The position numbers and the translations under genes were made by a program. The notes under the pieces were generated by a model. The model made no database searches. It was not told the origin of the DNA and saw nothing but the letters and a program-made list of their open reading frames with translations. Of a stretch of DNA of 64,000 nucleotides, positions 31,831-40,076 are shown piece by piece (positions within the stretch are counted from its first letter, which is position 1; each line of letters opens with the position of its first letter). The stretch comes from Zopfochytrium polystomum. Taxonomy: Eukaryota; Chytridiomycota; Chytridiomycetes; Chytridiales; Chytridiaceae. The stretch is taken from NCBI GenBank assembly GCA_025765615.1, contig JAIVFJ010000246.1, positions 25,965 through 89,964 of the forward strand, in the 5' to 3' direction.

Positions 31831-33162
31831 ATGTCCGAGCCCGGACTTGTCAAGCAAACGAAACAGACACCGCCAATGCGCAGCACAACAATGCCGGTGG
31901 TGCCCATCGTCGCTGTCGCCGCCGTCGCCAACACCATATGCACCTCCGTCCGCGACGACAGGACGCGGTTCCTTCTCGCCACGCTCTTGCGGCTGCCCAG
32001 ATTACAGGCTCGCACTCTGCTCGCAATGAAAACGCACGCCGTCGACGCAGCCAGCAGGCGCGGCGACGTCCGTCTCTTGGAGTTCTTTCGCACCCACGTC
32101 CCCGGCGACGAGATCCAGAAACACTATTCCAGTAGCACATTTCACGACCTCCTCTCATCGGGTCGCATTGACGTTTTGCGGTGGTGGATCGGCAGCCGGC
32201 TGCCGCTCTTGATTGAAGATTACCACTGGTACGCCGCCGAGGACGCGGCAACACTTCAGCTGTGCAAAGACAGCGGGTTAATCAGGGAGGGCTTTGTCTT
32301 TTGCTTGAGCGAGGTGCATTCTATCGAACTGCTTCGGTGGTGGAAAGACAGCGGGTTCGAGCTGGAGTACTCCATCAAAGGAGTCATACACGCCAGCGCA
32401 ACTGGCAACGTTGTCGTCTTGGAGTGGTGGAGGCAAAGCGGTCTTGCGCAGAATTTCGATTTCGATCATTTGTCTTTGGCCGTCGATTACGCAAGCGCTG
32501 GACAGCAACTTGCTGTCTTGGAATGGTGGAAAACAAGCGGACTGGAGATGAAGTACACAGTTGCTGCGATGGATAATGCGAGTTGTGCTGGCCATGTGGC
32601 GATGCTGCAGTGGTGGAAAGACAGTGGCTTGGAGCTCAAGTACACGGAGCTGTCAATGGACATGGCGAGCGTGAGCCACCATGTAACAACGCTGCAGTGG
32701 TGGAAAGACAGCGGTTTGGAACTCAAGTACACCGAAAGAGCCATTGACAAGGCCAGTGAACATGGCGCCATTGAAGTGTTGGAGTGGTGGAAAGAAAGCC
32801 AGCTACCACTCAAGTTCAGTAACCTGGCCATTGACAAGATCTATGCGCCTGCTGCATGCTCCATCCTGCAGTGGTGGAAAGAGAGCGGACTGGAGCTCCG
32901 ATACACTCATGAGGCAATGGACTTTTGGAGTGGATTTGGCGATGCTTCTGTTCTGCAGTGGTGGAAGGACAGTGGACTTCCGCTAAAGTACTCGGAGAAC
33001 GCTGTCTTAGGCGCCTACGACCGGGGGGTGGACCGGATTTTGGATTGGTGGACAGAGAGTGGCCTGAAACTGACACTGTTGAACCCTCCGTGTCGACCAA
33101 GTAAGAGTTTGATGGAAAATCCAGAGTTGAGGAGCTGGTTCGAAAAGTGGATCACTGAATGA
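31831..33162 (+). CDS. WW-type ankyrin-like repeat protein
   Basis: A single-exon gene of 443 aa. After a short N-terminal region with VRDDRTRFLLATLLRLPRL, ten imperfect units of about 33-36 residues follow. Their core is VLQWWKDSGLELKYTE with a preceding AMD-A-S..GH segment: the ankyrin helix-turn-helix pattern, with a conserved Trp-Trp-Lys in the second helix. Such proteins are abundant in chytrid genomes from my knowledge of the family; their function is not established, but ankyrin-type solenoids generally bind proteins. A polyadenylation-like AATAAA lies at about 33170, and a Gypsy element is inserted immediately after it. Relatives lie at 62774-63106 and 63478-64000. Confidence 0.85.
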   Translation: MSEPGLVKQTKQTPPMRSTTMPVVPIVAVAAVANTICTSVRDDRTRFLLATLLRLPRLQARTLLAMKTHAVDAASRRGDVRLLEFFRTHVPGDEIQKHYSSSTFHDLLSSGRIDVLRWWIGSRLPLLIEDYHWYAAEDAATLQLCKDSGLIREGFVFCLSEVHSIELLRWWKDSGFELEYSIKGVIHASATGNVVVLEWWRQSGLAQNFDFDHLSLAVDYASAGQQLAVLEWWKTSGLEMKYTVAAMDNASCAGHVAMLQWWKDSGLELKYTELSMDMASVSHHVTTLQWWKDSGLELKYTERAIDKASEHGAIEVLEWWKESQLPLKFSNLAIDKIYAPAACSILQWWKESGLELRYTHEAMDFWSGFGDASVLQWWKDSGLPLKYSENAVLGAYDRGVDRILDWWTESGLKLTLLNPPCRPSKSLMENPELRSWFEKWITE

Positions 33163-33187
33163 ATGTATCTAATAAACTGATTGTGCA

Positions 33188-33576
33188 TGTCAGGAACATG
33201 GCAGGACAGGGCAAGGCAGACAAGGAACTGAGAGGAGTGATGATTGTATTGGAAACAATAATTCACTTGAGGGATGGGACAGGTCCCCCATCCCCCTTTT
33301 ATACCTTTTGAGAGTGTTCCTTGTCAAGACTCAAAGAAAGTTCCAGAAAGAGCAATTAGTAATACAATGATACCAATGACAACAAGACAAGTCAGGAAAG
33401 CAAAGAAGGTTCCAGAAGGTTCCACAAGGTTCCATGAAGGAATGTTCTAGAAGGTTCCAGAAGGTTCCAGAAGGTTCCATGAAGGAATGTTCTAGAATGT
33501 TCCAGAGGTTTCCAGAGGGTTCCATGAAGGAATGTTCTAGAAGGTTCCAGAGGTTTCCAGAGGGTGATTCATAACA
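33188..33576 (-). repeat. 3' LTR of the chromovirus (389 bp)
   Basis: TG..CA-bounded. The predicted TATA box is at 33297-33303 (minus strand TATAAAA). It contains one additional 45-bp copy of the 'TTCCATGAAGGAATG'-type unit compared with the 5' LTR, showing recombination or slippage since (or during) insertion. Confidence 0.93.
33445..33477. promoter_or_regulatory. Perfect seven-unit heat-shock-element array (3' LTR)
   Basis: TTC, GAA, TTC, GAA, TTC, GAA, TTC cores start at 33445, 33450, 33455, 33460, 33465, 33470 and 33475, each exactly 5 bp apart. Further TTC/GAA pairs flank it. In LTR orientation it lies about 142-174 bp upstream of the TATA box, within U3. The alternating pentamer array is the known heat-shock-factor site; its use here is inferred. 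Confidence 0.7.
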
Positions 33577-33592
33577 TCATCTCCCCCTTTTA
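33577..33592 (-). promoter_or_regulatory. Polypurine tract of the chromovirus
   Basis: Minus strand AAAAGGGGGAGATGA directly precedes the 3' LTR. The same bases encode the last residues (KRGR) and the stop codon of the integrase ORF, so the coding region ends flush with the LTR. Plus-strand priming here is family knowledge. Confidence 0.75.
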
Positions 33593-35208
33593 GGCCTCTT
33601 CTGCAACTTGGTGGGGTACCTGGTCTTGAACTCGAGCAGAAGGTCTTGGCAGTGAGTGAGGTTTGACTCAGGCTCCCAGGTGTTGTCAGCATCTGAGTAA
33701 CCTTTCCACTTAACAAGGAACTTGAGTGTTCTTCCAAACCACTTGGCATCCAAGATTTGTTCAACCTCAAATTCCTCTTCACCTTCTACCTCAACTGGAG
33801 GAGGAGGAGGAACAACTCTGCCTGGAATGGAATTGGCCACAAACTTCTCTAAAAGGCTGACATGGAAAACTGGGTGGATCTTCATGGATGCAGGGAGATC
33901 CAGCTTGAAGGTGACTGGATTGATTTGCTCCAAGATCTTGAAAGGACCCAACTTGAGGTTGTCTTGCTTGGGACTTGGTCTTTTGGTCTGCAAGTTCTTC
34001 CTCAGAAGCCAAACTTGCTGACCCACAGCAAGGTCATGGTCCATTCTGTGAGTGTTGGCAAATCTTGAGGCATCTTCTTGGGCTTGCTTCAGGGTGGAGT
34101 CCAGGAAGGAGTTGATGATCTTGAGCTTATGTAAGTGTGAAGCCGCAGCAGGAGCTTGGACATTGGATAGGGTCTCTTGTCCCAGAAGATCTCCTCTTGG
34201 ATTGAAGCCATAGGTTGCAAAGAAAGGAGATAGCTGGGTGCTTGAGTGGAGAGAATTGTTGAGAGCAAATTCTGCCAGTGGAAGGAGGGTGGGCCAATCA
34301 TCCTGTTGATAGCTGACATAGCACCTCAAATACTGCTCCAGAGTCTGGTTTGTTCTTTCTGTTTGTCCATCAGTCTGAGGGTGATAAGCAGTTGACAGTT
34401 GAGACTTGATTCCAAGGGCTGCTGTGAGTGCTTTCCAAAATTGAGATCTGAACTGTGGTCCTCTGTCACTGACGATTGACTGAGGCAGCCCATGGAGCCT
34501 GAATATGTGCTGCAAAAACAGGTCTGCTGTTCCTTGTGCATCTATATTCTCAGTGCAGGGGATGAAATGGGCCAACTTTGTCCTTCTGCAGATGACAACA
34601 AGGATAGAGTCAAATCCATGGGATGGGGGCAGTTTCACAATGAAGTCCATGGATATTGATGACCAAGGGCTGATGGCAATTGGGAGGGGCTCCAGAAGTC
34701 CATAGGGCTTGTGTCTGCTGGATTTGTTTCTTTGACAGGTTTCACAGCTGCTGACATAGTTCTTGATGTACTTCCTCATGCCTGGCCAGTAGAAGTCTCT
34801 GGAAACAAGCTCATATGTCTTGTGCTCTCCTGGGTGTCCAGCTGTTGCTGCATCATGCCTTGTCTTGAGTATCTCAAGTTTTTCCTCTTCTTGGCTGATT
34901 TGAATCTTGTGAGGCTTGGGGTCCTTGGAAATAGCATGGGCCCACACACTGTCAGGAAGCAGTGAAAGGTGTGTCTTGGATGGTGGGGGTGAAACCATCT
35001 CCCCCTTCAGGTGCAAGGTCTGTCCTTCTGTGCTCATCAGCAGTGGGGCTTGAATTGTTGACTGGGAACTGTGATTCTTGAATCTTTGACTGAGGGTTCT
35101 GTTCTTGGCAAAGACTGTGAGCTGTGGAGCTTGAATCTTGAATTTGGACTGTGAACTGTGGTACTTGAATCTTTGACTGTGGGTTCTGTGAACTACAGAC
35201 TTGGCCAT
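33577..35208 (-). CDS. Chromovirus integrase with chromodomain
   Basis: A 543-aa ORF in the same frame as gag. The first about 125 residues are a Gln/Ser-rich repeat linker. Then come the HHCC zinc finger (GHPGEHKTYELV..CETCQRNK), the catalytic core (SMDFIVKLP, IVSDRGPQF, then TERTNQTLEQYL) with D, D, E all present, a GPF-type region (KLGPFKILEQI) and HPVFHVSLLEKF. The C-terminal chromodomain (VEQILDAKW..FLVKWKGYSDADNTWEPE) would target H3K9me-type chromatin. No RT or RNase H domain precedes the integrase, unlike normal Gypsy pol. The ORF is intact and could still be expressed as a protein. Confidence 0.9.
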   Translation of the reverse strand: MAKSVVHRTHSQRFKYHSSQSKFKIQAPQLTVFAKNRTLSQRFKNHSSQSTIQAPLLMSTEGQTLHLKGEMVSPPPSKTHLSLLPDSVWAHAISKDPKPHKIQISQEEEKLEILKTRHDAATAGHPGEHKTYELVSRDFYWPGMRKYIKNYVSSCETCQRNKSSRHKPYGLLEPLPIAISPWSSISMDFIVKLPPSHGFDSILVVICRRTKLAHFIPCTENIDAQGTADLFLQHIFRLHGLPQSIVSDRGPQFRSQFWKALTAALGIKSQLSTAYHPQTDGQTERTNQTLEQYLRCYVSYQQDDWPTLLPLAEFALNNSLHSSTQLSPFFATYGFNPRGDLLGQETLSNVQAPAAASHLHKLKIINSFLDSTLKQAQEDASRFANTHRMDHDLAVGQQVWLLRKNLQTKRPSPKQDNLKLGPFKILEQINPVTFKLDLPASMKIHPVFHVSLLEKFVANSIPGRVVPPPPPVEVEGEEEFEVEQILDAKWFGRTLKFLVKWKGYSDADNTWEPESNLTHCQDLLLEFKTRYPTKLQKRPKRGR

Positions 35209-35947
35209 GACTGTGAGCTCTATGAGCTGTGCTGGAATCTTGACTATGAACTGTGAACTGTGAAACTTGAATCTTGGCTGGGATCTGTGAGCTGCAGGCT
35301 GATACTGGAGCTGTCATTTGTGGTTGACCTTGGATACTAGGCTGAGAGCCTTGAATCAGGGACTTGAGAGCATGAGACTTGGAGGCTTGACTTGAGTTTT
35401 GGGTGACTGTTCCAATTGGTGGAGGTTGGACTTGACCAGTGACCCAATCAATGGCAGGGTTCTGGGCTTGCAGCCATGGTAATCCCAGGATGACAGAGAA
35501 TGTGGGTGAGCCAAGATCCAATACTTCCAGGTTGACCATGGATGGTGGAAAGTCTTGGATGTGGAGGTTTAGCTTGGTTTCATGGCTGATTTCCTTGAAC
35601 AGAGCATGATTGGCAAAGTGAACCTTGAGGGGTGTGGATTTCTTGATGGTGGGAATGGCACAAGACTTGGCAAGGGTGGCATCAATGATGTTGCAGGATG
35701 ATCCAGAGTCTATAAGGGCCTTGGTTGTGATGGTTGACTTGGGTGAGAGTTGAATCTTGACATCCATGGTGAGTTGGTGGGGCTTGGAATCTGAGGTGTT
35801 TGTGGTGCTGGTGGTGGTGATGAAACAGGGGCAGCTTGGAGGAGGGTCCAGGGAATTGCCCCTCAGTGAGCCTGGACCTGGGAGTTTGGGTGCTTCTTCC
35901 TTGGACAGTCCTTGACAGCGTGTTCCTTGGAGCCACAGTAGAAACAC
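34952..35947 (-). CDS. Chromovirus aspartic protease ORF with repeat tail
   Basis: An open frame -1 relative to gag, overlapping its 3' end by 85 nt and without a clear ATG in the overlap, as expected for a frameshift-expressed pol. The protease motif ALIDSGSSCNIID (catalytic DSG) and the later VILGLPWLQAQNP flap/hydrophobic motif are visible. After 'PAIDW' the normal RT start is missing. Instead there is about 110 residues of Gln/Ser-rich repeats (IQVPQFTV/IQ-SQFTV units) to the stop. It overlaps the integrase ORF (other frame) by 257 nt. Confidence 0.8.
   Translation of the reverse strand: MFLLWLQGTRCQGLSKEEAPKLPGPGSLRGNSLDPPPSCPCFITTTSTTNTSDSKPHQLTMDVKIQLSPKSTITTKALIDSGSSCNIIDATLAKSCAIPTIKKSTPLKVHFANHALFKEISHETKLNLHIQDFPPSMVNLEVLDLGSPTFSVILGLPWLQAQNPAIDWVTGQVQPPPIGTVTQNSSQASKSHALKSLIQGSQPSIQGQPQMTAPVSACSSQIPAKIQVSQFTVHSQDSSTAHRAHSHGQVCSSQNPQSKIQVPQFTVQIQDSSSTAHSLCQEQNPQSKIQESQFPVNNSSPTADEHRRTDLAPEGGDGFTPTIQDTPFTAS
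35030..35330 (-). repeat. Tandem repeat replacing RT/RNase H
   Basis: About three units of roughly 100 bp repeat 'CTTGAATCTTTGACTG.GGGTTCTG'-like and 'GACTGTGAACTGTGG'-like segments (plus-strand view). They translate as SQNPQSKIQ.PQFTVQ.QDSS repeats in one frame. It spans the junction between protease and integrase where about 1.5-2 kb of RT/RNase H is expected. Confidence 0.65.
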
Positions 35948-36783
35948 AGTCCCTGCTGGGCCCTCCTTGTTTTCTCCTCTTGGCTCAGAGGACCCTTAGG
36001 AAGTGTCTCAACTGCATCCACTTGCATGGGTTCAGGAACTGTAAGAGCTTGAGGGACTGGGGTAGGTCTTGATGTAGTTCCTACTTGTCTTTGCTTCAGC
36101 CTCTTGGAGTAGAGTCTGTTGTCAATCTTGATGGCAAGGAGAATGTACTCTTCCAAGGTCTCAGGGATGTGCAGAGACTGGGAGAGCATGTCTTGGATAG
36201 ACTCATGGAGACCATCATGGTACAGCTCCATCAGAGCTGCATCATTGTATCCAGAGTCTCTGGCTAGTTGCTTGAATTGGTTGGTGTAGGCCACACAAGA
36301 TTGCTTTCCTTGCTTGATATGCTTGAGCTTGGATCTTGCTGTCCAAGATGCGTAGGGGTCACCAAAGGTAGCTTCCAGCCCCTCCCAGAGCTCTTGCAGG
36401 GTGGTGGGTGTGCTTGGGAGAGATCTGTACCATGATTGAGCTTGACCAGACAGGAGGGTGCTTGTGAAAAGAACCTTGACTTGCTCACTTGGAAATCTTG
36501 AAGGTTGGAGAAGGATGACATTCTCCACAGTGGCCATGAAGTTCCGAAGGTCTTTGGCCAGCCCAGTGAACTTGTCAGGGCTGGGAACCTTGGGCTCTCT
36601 TGCTTGGTTGGCTTGAGGCAGGGGAAGAGCTTGATGTTCTTTTTGGTGAAGTTGTTGAAGCTGGTGCTGCTGGTGAAGGACTTGTTCTTGAAGTTGGTGT
36701 GTCTGTCTTGAGAGGGCTTGTAATTGGTCCATCAAGGCTTGGAAGGCAGTTGCATCAGGGAAGGTGTTGTTTGGGTCAGACAT
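35863..36783 (-). CDS. Chromovirus gag polyprotein
   Basis: 306 aa, starting MSDPNNTFPD 41 nt inside the 5' LTR edge. A Gln-rich coiled coil (about 20-50) is followed by the retrotransposon gag domain (KFTGLAKDLRNFMATVEN, SWYRSLP, LWEGLEATFGDP, KQLARDSGYNDAAL) and a CCHC zinc knuckle CFYCGSKEHAVKDC near the C-terminus. Intact. Gag forms the virus-like particle and packages RNA in this family. Confidence 0.92.
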   Translation of the reverse strand: MSDPNNTFPDATAFQALMDQLQALSRQTHQLQEQVLHQQHQLQQLHQKEHQALPLPQANQAREPKVPSPDKFTGLAKDLRNFMATVENVILLQPSRFPSEQVKVLFTSTLLSGQAQSWYRSLPSTPTTLQELWEGLEATFGDPYASWTARSKLKHIKQGKQSCVAYTNQFKQLARDSGYNDAALMELYHDGLHESIQDMLSQSLHIPETLEEYILLAIKIDNRLYSKRLKQRQVGTTSRPTPVPQALTVPEPMQVDAVETLPKGPLSQEEKTRRAQQGLCFYCGSKEHAVKDCPRKKHPNSQVQAH

Positions 36784-36810
36784 GATGGCAGAGAGTAGTG
36801 GGAGAGGGTG

Positions 36811-36821
36811 AAGTGAATTAT
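36811..36821 (-). promoter_or_regulatory. Self-primer binding site of the chromovirus
   Basis: The 11 bases two positions inside the 5' LTR (minus strand ATAATTCACTT) are the exact reverse complement of AAGTGAATTAT within the LTR (minus strand, 36904-36894). That LTR string starts 35 nt after the TATA box, where the RNA should begin. This reproduces the Tf1/sushi self-priming layout; no tRNA-type TGG primer site is seen. Confidence 0.75.
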
Positions 36822-36823
36822 GA

Positions 36824-37167
36824 TGTCAGGAACATGGCAGGACAGGGCAAGGCAGACAAGGAACTGAGAGGAGTGATGATTGTATTGGAAACAATAATTC
36901 ACTTGAGGGATGGGACAGGTCCCCCATCCCCCTTTTATACCTTTTGAGAGTGTTCCTTGTCAAGACTCAAAGAAAGTTCCAGAAAGAGCAATTAGTAATA
37001 CAATGATACCAATGACAACAAGACAAGTCAGGAAAGCAAAGAAGGTTCCAGAAGGTTCCACAAGGTTCCATGAAGGAATGTTCTAGAAGGTTCCAGAAGG
37101 TTCCAGAAGGTTCCATGAAGGAATGTTCTAGAATGTTCCAGAGGTTTCCAGAGGGTGATTCATAACA
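36824..37167 (-). repeat. 5' LTR of the chromovirus (344 bp)
   Basis: TG..CA-bounded, TATA box on the minus strand at 36939-36933, predicted transcript start about 36904. Same sequence as the 3' LTR apart from the missing 45-bp unit. Confidence 0.93.
37081..37113. promoter_or_regulatory. Perfect seven-unit heat-shock-element array (5' LTR)
   Basis: TTC/GAA cores alternate at 37081, 37086, 37091, 37096, 37101, 37106 and 37111 with invariant 5-bp spacing, about 142-174 bp upstream of the 5' LTR TATA box. This is the promoter that would drive gag-pol. Confidence 0.7.
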
Positions 37168-37183
37168 GTGCAGAGCACTTCTT

Positions 37184-37586
37184 TTGGCGTTAGCAATGGC
37201 CCAAAAAATTGCGATAAAAAATCAAGCGCGTGAGTGCCCAAAGTATCATACGCTGTTTCAAGAAGACGGGAAGCCTGGTGGATCTCCCACGCAGTGGATG
37301 GCAAAAAAAGCTCTCATCCAACGGTGTTTGGATCAGGCAACAAATGGCTCGGCAGAGAGTTGCTCTGGTGATTGCAGGACGTTGCAAGCACCATGAATTC
37401 CAATCAGTCTTCACCAGTTTCAACCAGAACCATCCAGAGGTACTCGCACATGCTTGGAATTCACAGCTGTATACCAAGAAAGCTCTAAAAGGCGAGCTTA
37501 CCACTCCACCATACACAGCTTGCCCTCAATGCTTCCTCCCTCATCTGTCCCAGGCACATCATGAGAAAAACTGTCTCCTCGGGTAG
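37184..37586 (+). pseudogene. Tc1-like transposase N-terminal (HTH) remnant
   Basis: The plus-strand ORF from about 37230 reads SIIRCFKKTGSLVDLPRSG, the helix-turn-helix/linker region of Tc1-like transposases. It continues toward QLYTKKALKGE, resembling the end of the second DNA-binding domain. The DDE catalytic part is absent. The chromovirus inserted 16 bp to its left, so it is older than that insertion. Confidence 0.65.
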
Positions 37587-37938
37587 GTACTCCTCACAGA
37601 ATGGACTCCTTACTCATGACTCCACTCGAGACTGGAGTCAAAAAAAAAAACAAAAAAACTACTCTTGCCGCAGCTCTACAACATCCATTTTTATAGCATT
37701 GTAGGTTTTTCACTGTTCTAAATTGACGCTAAGTCTCGTAACAATTTGTTGCAAATTGACGGAGTTTGCCTGAATGAATCCCTTGACCAAACTCTTAACT
37801 TTTGAGAGGTTGGCGGAAAAAATATTTGTCGTCCCCTGTACAATACATGCAATTTTTTTTTCTCTATTACTTAACTTAACAAAGGAAACGAAACGCCCCT
37901 TCCCCCCCAATCCCTTCCCTGCAAAAAACCAAACCATC
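37587..37938. other. Spacer before membrane protein A
   Basis: AT-rich, A-run at 37631-37640; contains the 3' UTR of the minus-strand gene ending at 37939. No other feature seen. Confidence 0.45.
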
Positions 37939-39350
37939 TCATGCATTTAAAGTAATCAGCGAATACTTGCCGCAGCCGATGACGGTCGTTTCCGGGCCCA
38001 GCGGGTCGATGGCGCAGGCGCCGTCTCCGTTGTACAAGAGGTCTCCCTGCAGCGTCCACGTCTGATCCGCGCCGCCGGTGCACGGCGCGAGGCCAGGGCT
38101 TCCCTGTGATTAACACGCAAACGCCTTAACGACAACAAATGTAATCGTAAACAAAAGGCACCAAAAAAAACCTTGGCGTCCATGATCGCAAGACAGAGCC
38201 CGCTGCCTTGGTGCACCCAGGCCGCCGCTGCAGCGGCGACCGATGCGGCTCCGGAGAACGTCTGGGAAGCGACCGTGGCGGCGGATGGGCTCACGCAGGG
38301 TCTTCCGTAGAGGTACGCGGCGTCGGTCCACTTTTCGACGCAGGTCGCGGAGGACTTTGCGTAGATCTGGAACGCGGCGGCGGCGGGGCGCGGGGTCGGC
38401 GTTGGTGTTGGTGTTGGTGTTGGGGCGGACGGGGACGGGGACGGCGAGGGCGAGGGCGAGGACGTTGGCGAGGATGGGTTGGCGGTGGCGGTGTTGGGTG
38501 GGGGAGCGGATGGTTGAGCGGATGCGGCGGAGAGGGCCGGGGACGGGTCTGTTGTCGATGGCAGGTTTTGGGAGGGCGAGGCGGCGGTTGGAGATTGTGA
38601 GGAGGAGGAGGAGGAGGAGGAGGAGGACGACGACAACGTCGCCGCGAACGAGGACGACGACGACGACACGGCGGGGGATGTGGTGGTGGCGTCGGCGGCG
38701 GACGAACCGGCGACGTCGCTGCGGCCGGTGGACGACGACGACGACGATCTCTGGCCCATCAGCACGACTGCGATCGCGATCGCTGCGCCGATGACGACCA
38801 GCGCGAGAGCCCCCAGCCACAGAACGGCGGTCGTCCGCTTGGTCGTCCACGGATTACCGCCGCGGTGTTGGTCGGCTTCGATCGCCTTCGAGTCCGTGGC
38901 GGCTGTGGAGGCAAAGGAGGGGTAGGTAAGGAGTACTGGTGGAGGCGGTGGCGGAGGCGGCGATAGCGGCGGGAACGAGAGGGCGGAAGGGTCGTTTTCG
39001 TTGTCGTTATCGCCGTCGTCGTCGTCGTCGTCGACGGGCAGCGGGGGCTTCTTCTTGGACGGCGAGGACGGCAGGGGACGGCGGGTGAGCCCCTCGTTGT
39101 GGTTGTTGTTGGTTCCAGCTGCGATCGCTCCTCCAAGACCCGCTCTGACGTCGTTGTGGCCGGAAGTCGCCGCCGCCGCCGCCAAGCGCAGGCGCCTTTC
39201 TGCGACATATGGCAGGGCGTTTGCGGCCTTCTCGGCGGTCAGCGGGCGGAGGCGGGCATCGGGATCAGCATCGGCATCGGCATGGGCGACCGGCGGCGGT
39301 GCCTGCGACAACGGCGGCATCGGAGGCGACGGCGGCGGCGCCTGTTCCAT
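37939..39350 (-). CDS. Membrane protein A: NALPYVAERR motif, TM helix, Ser/Thr/Pro stalk, six-Cys ricin-B-like ectodomain
   Basis: Two minus-strand exons, 39350-38172 and 38103-37939, give 447 aa. A Pro/Ala-rich N-terminus leads to PLTAEKAANALPYVAERR (residues 36-53), then RPLPSSPSKKK with an acidic run, then LTYPSF (141-146). One transmembrane helix spans about 174-198, preceded by KR. A Ser/Thr/Pro stalk (about 200-325), probably O-glycosylated, carries a C-terminal domain with six Cys and a ricin-B-like SGLCLAIMDAKGSPGLAPC..DQTWTL pattern. There is no signal peptide, so N-in/C-out topology is inferred. Two paralogues follow at 42259 and 46838, with the same last intron position (phase 0) inside the ectodomain. 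Unlike them it has no intron before the TM. An upstream in-frame Met at 39452 is possible. Function unknown; a cell-surface sugar sensor or adhesin is conceivable. Confidence 0.8.
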
Positions 39351-39667
39351 TGTCGGCGCCCTTTTGGCTTCCAATTGACTTGTGTCTTGTTTGTGTCTTC
39401 TTTGCTTGAACTCAGCTAAAGTTGGTATGGGAAGTAAACCACCAGAACCCATAACACGAAGTCAGTACCACTAACAACACAACTCCTCAGCTGCACCACT
39501 GCCACGTTCCACCCCCTGACAGTTGTGCAGCACGTTCTGCAAGAGCACGTGGCAGCTGCTTCTTGCACACTGGTACTGCGTTGTAACAGCCTGGGCCATG
39601 GACGTGTTAGTTTTGGGTCCTGGTGTAAGCAGTGTGCAGGAGCTTTGACCTGATATGCTCTGCAAGG
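39351..39667. other. Upstream region of gene A
   Basis: Unique sequence up to the LTR at 39668. The promoter of gene A should lie here; no clear motif. Confidence 0.4.
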
Positions 39668-40076
39668 TGTAAACACTCTAATCTGAGTGAGTGAGTGGAA
39701 GGAGTGAATGAAGTGGAGATGTGTGTTTGTGGGTGGTCCTTCTCCCCAACTTGGAGAGAAAGAGAAAAAACTCTGTTATGAATAATTGATACATAATGAT
39801 AATATGCACGCTGTAATAGTTGCTAGGCAAGTGTGACAGGCACAGGGTAAAAAATTCTCCTATATTATCTGCTTGAGCAGAGGAGGAGGAAAACTGTTAA
39901 CACTGGGTTTCTGTTCCACTTAATACTTGGAGTATTTGTCAACACAAGCCAGCGCCCAGGTCTGCATTGGCGGTGGCTTGCTCTCACGTGGGCACTGTGA
40001 GAACGATAACTGACAGTAACAATAGGTTGGGTCTGTCTTGTGCCTCTTGCTGCTAGCCAGTCAGTTCTGCCTAACA
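39668..40076 (-). mobile_element. Family-A (Copia) LTR
   Basis: A 409-bp TG..CA LTR in minus orientation (TGTAAACACTCTAATC...TGCCTAACA). The flanking pentamers (CAAGG / GTGAT) do not match, so it is either one LTR of a rearranged element or an old solo LTR whose duplication has been lost. Confidence 0.8.

Larger units (their letters stand above)
33188..37167 (-). mobile_element. Gypsy chromovirus, near-full-length but lacking RT/RNase H
   Basis: A 3980-bp LTR retrotransposon in minus orientation, flanked by the target duplication GTGCA (33183-33187 and 37168-37172). The LTRs (33188-33576 and 36824-37167) look identical except for one extra 45-bp unit in the left one, indicating recent insertion. 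In transcription order it has gag (36783-35863), protease (in about 35947-34952) and integrase plus chromodomain (35208-33577). No reverse transcriptase or RNase H is present: the space between protease and integrase holds a Gln/Ser-rich tandem repeat. It landed 25 bp after the stop of the WW-repeat gene and abuts a Tc1 fragment on the other side. Confidence 0.93.

Noticed and set aside
33400..33570. Regularly spaced short repeats resembling a CRISPR-like array
   Set aside because: The period is 10 bp with no spacers; it is the LTR heat-shock-element array in a eukaryotic retrotransposon.
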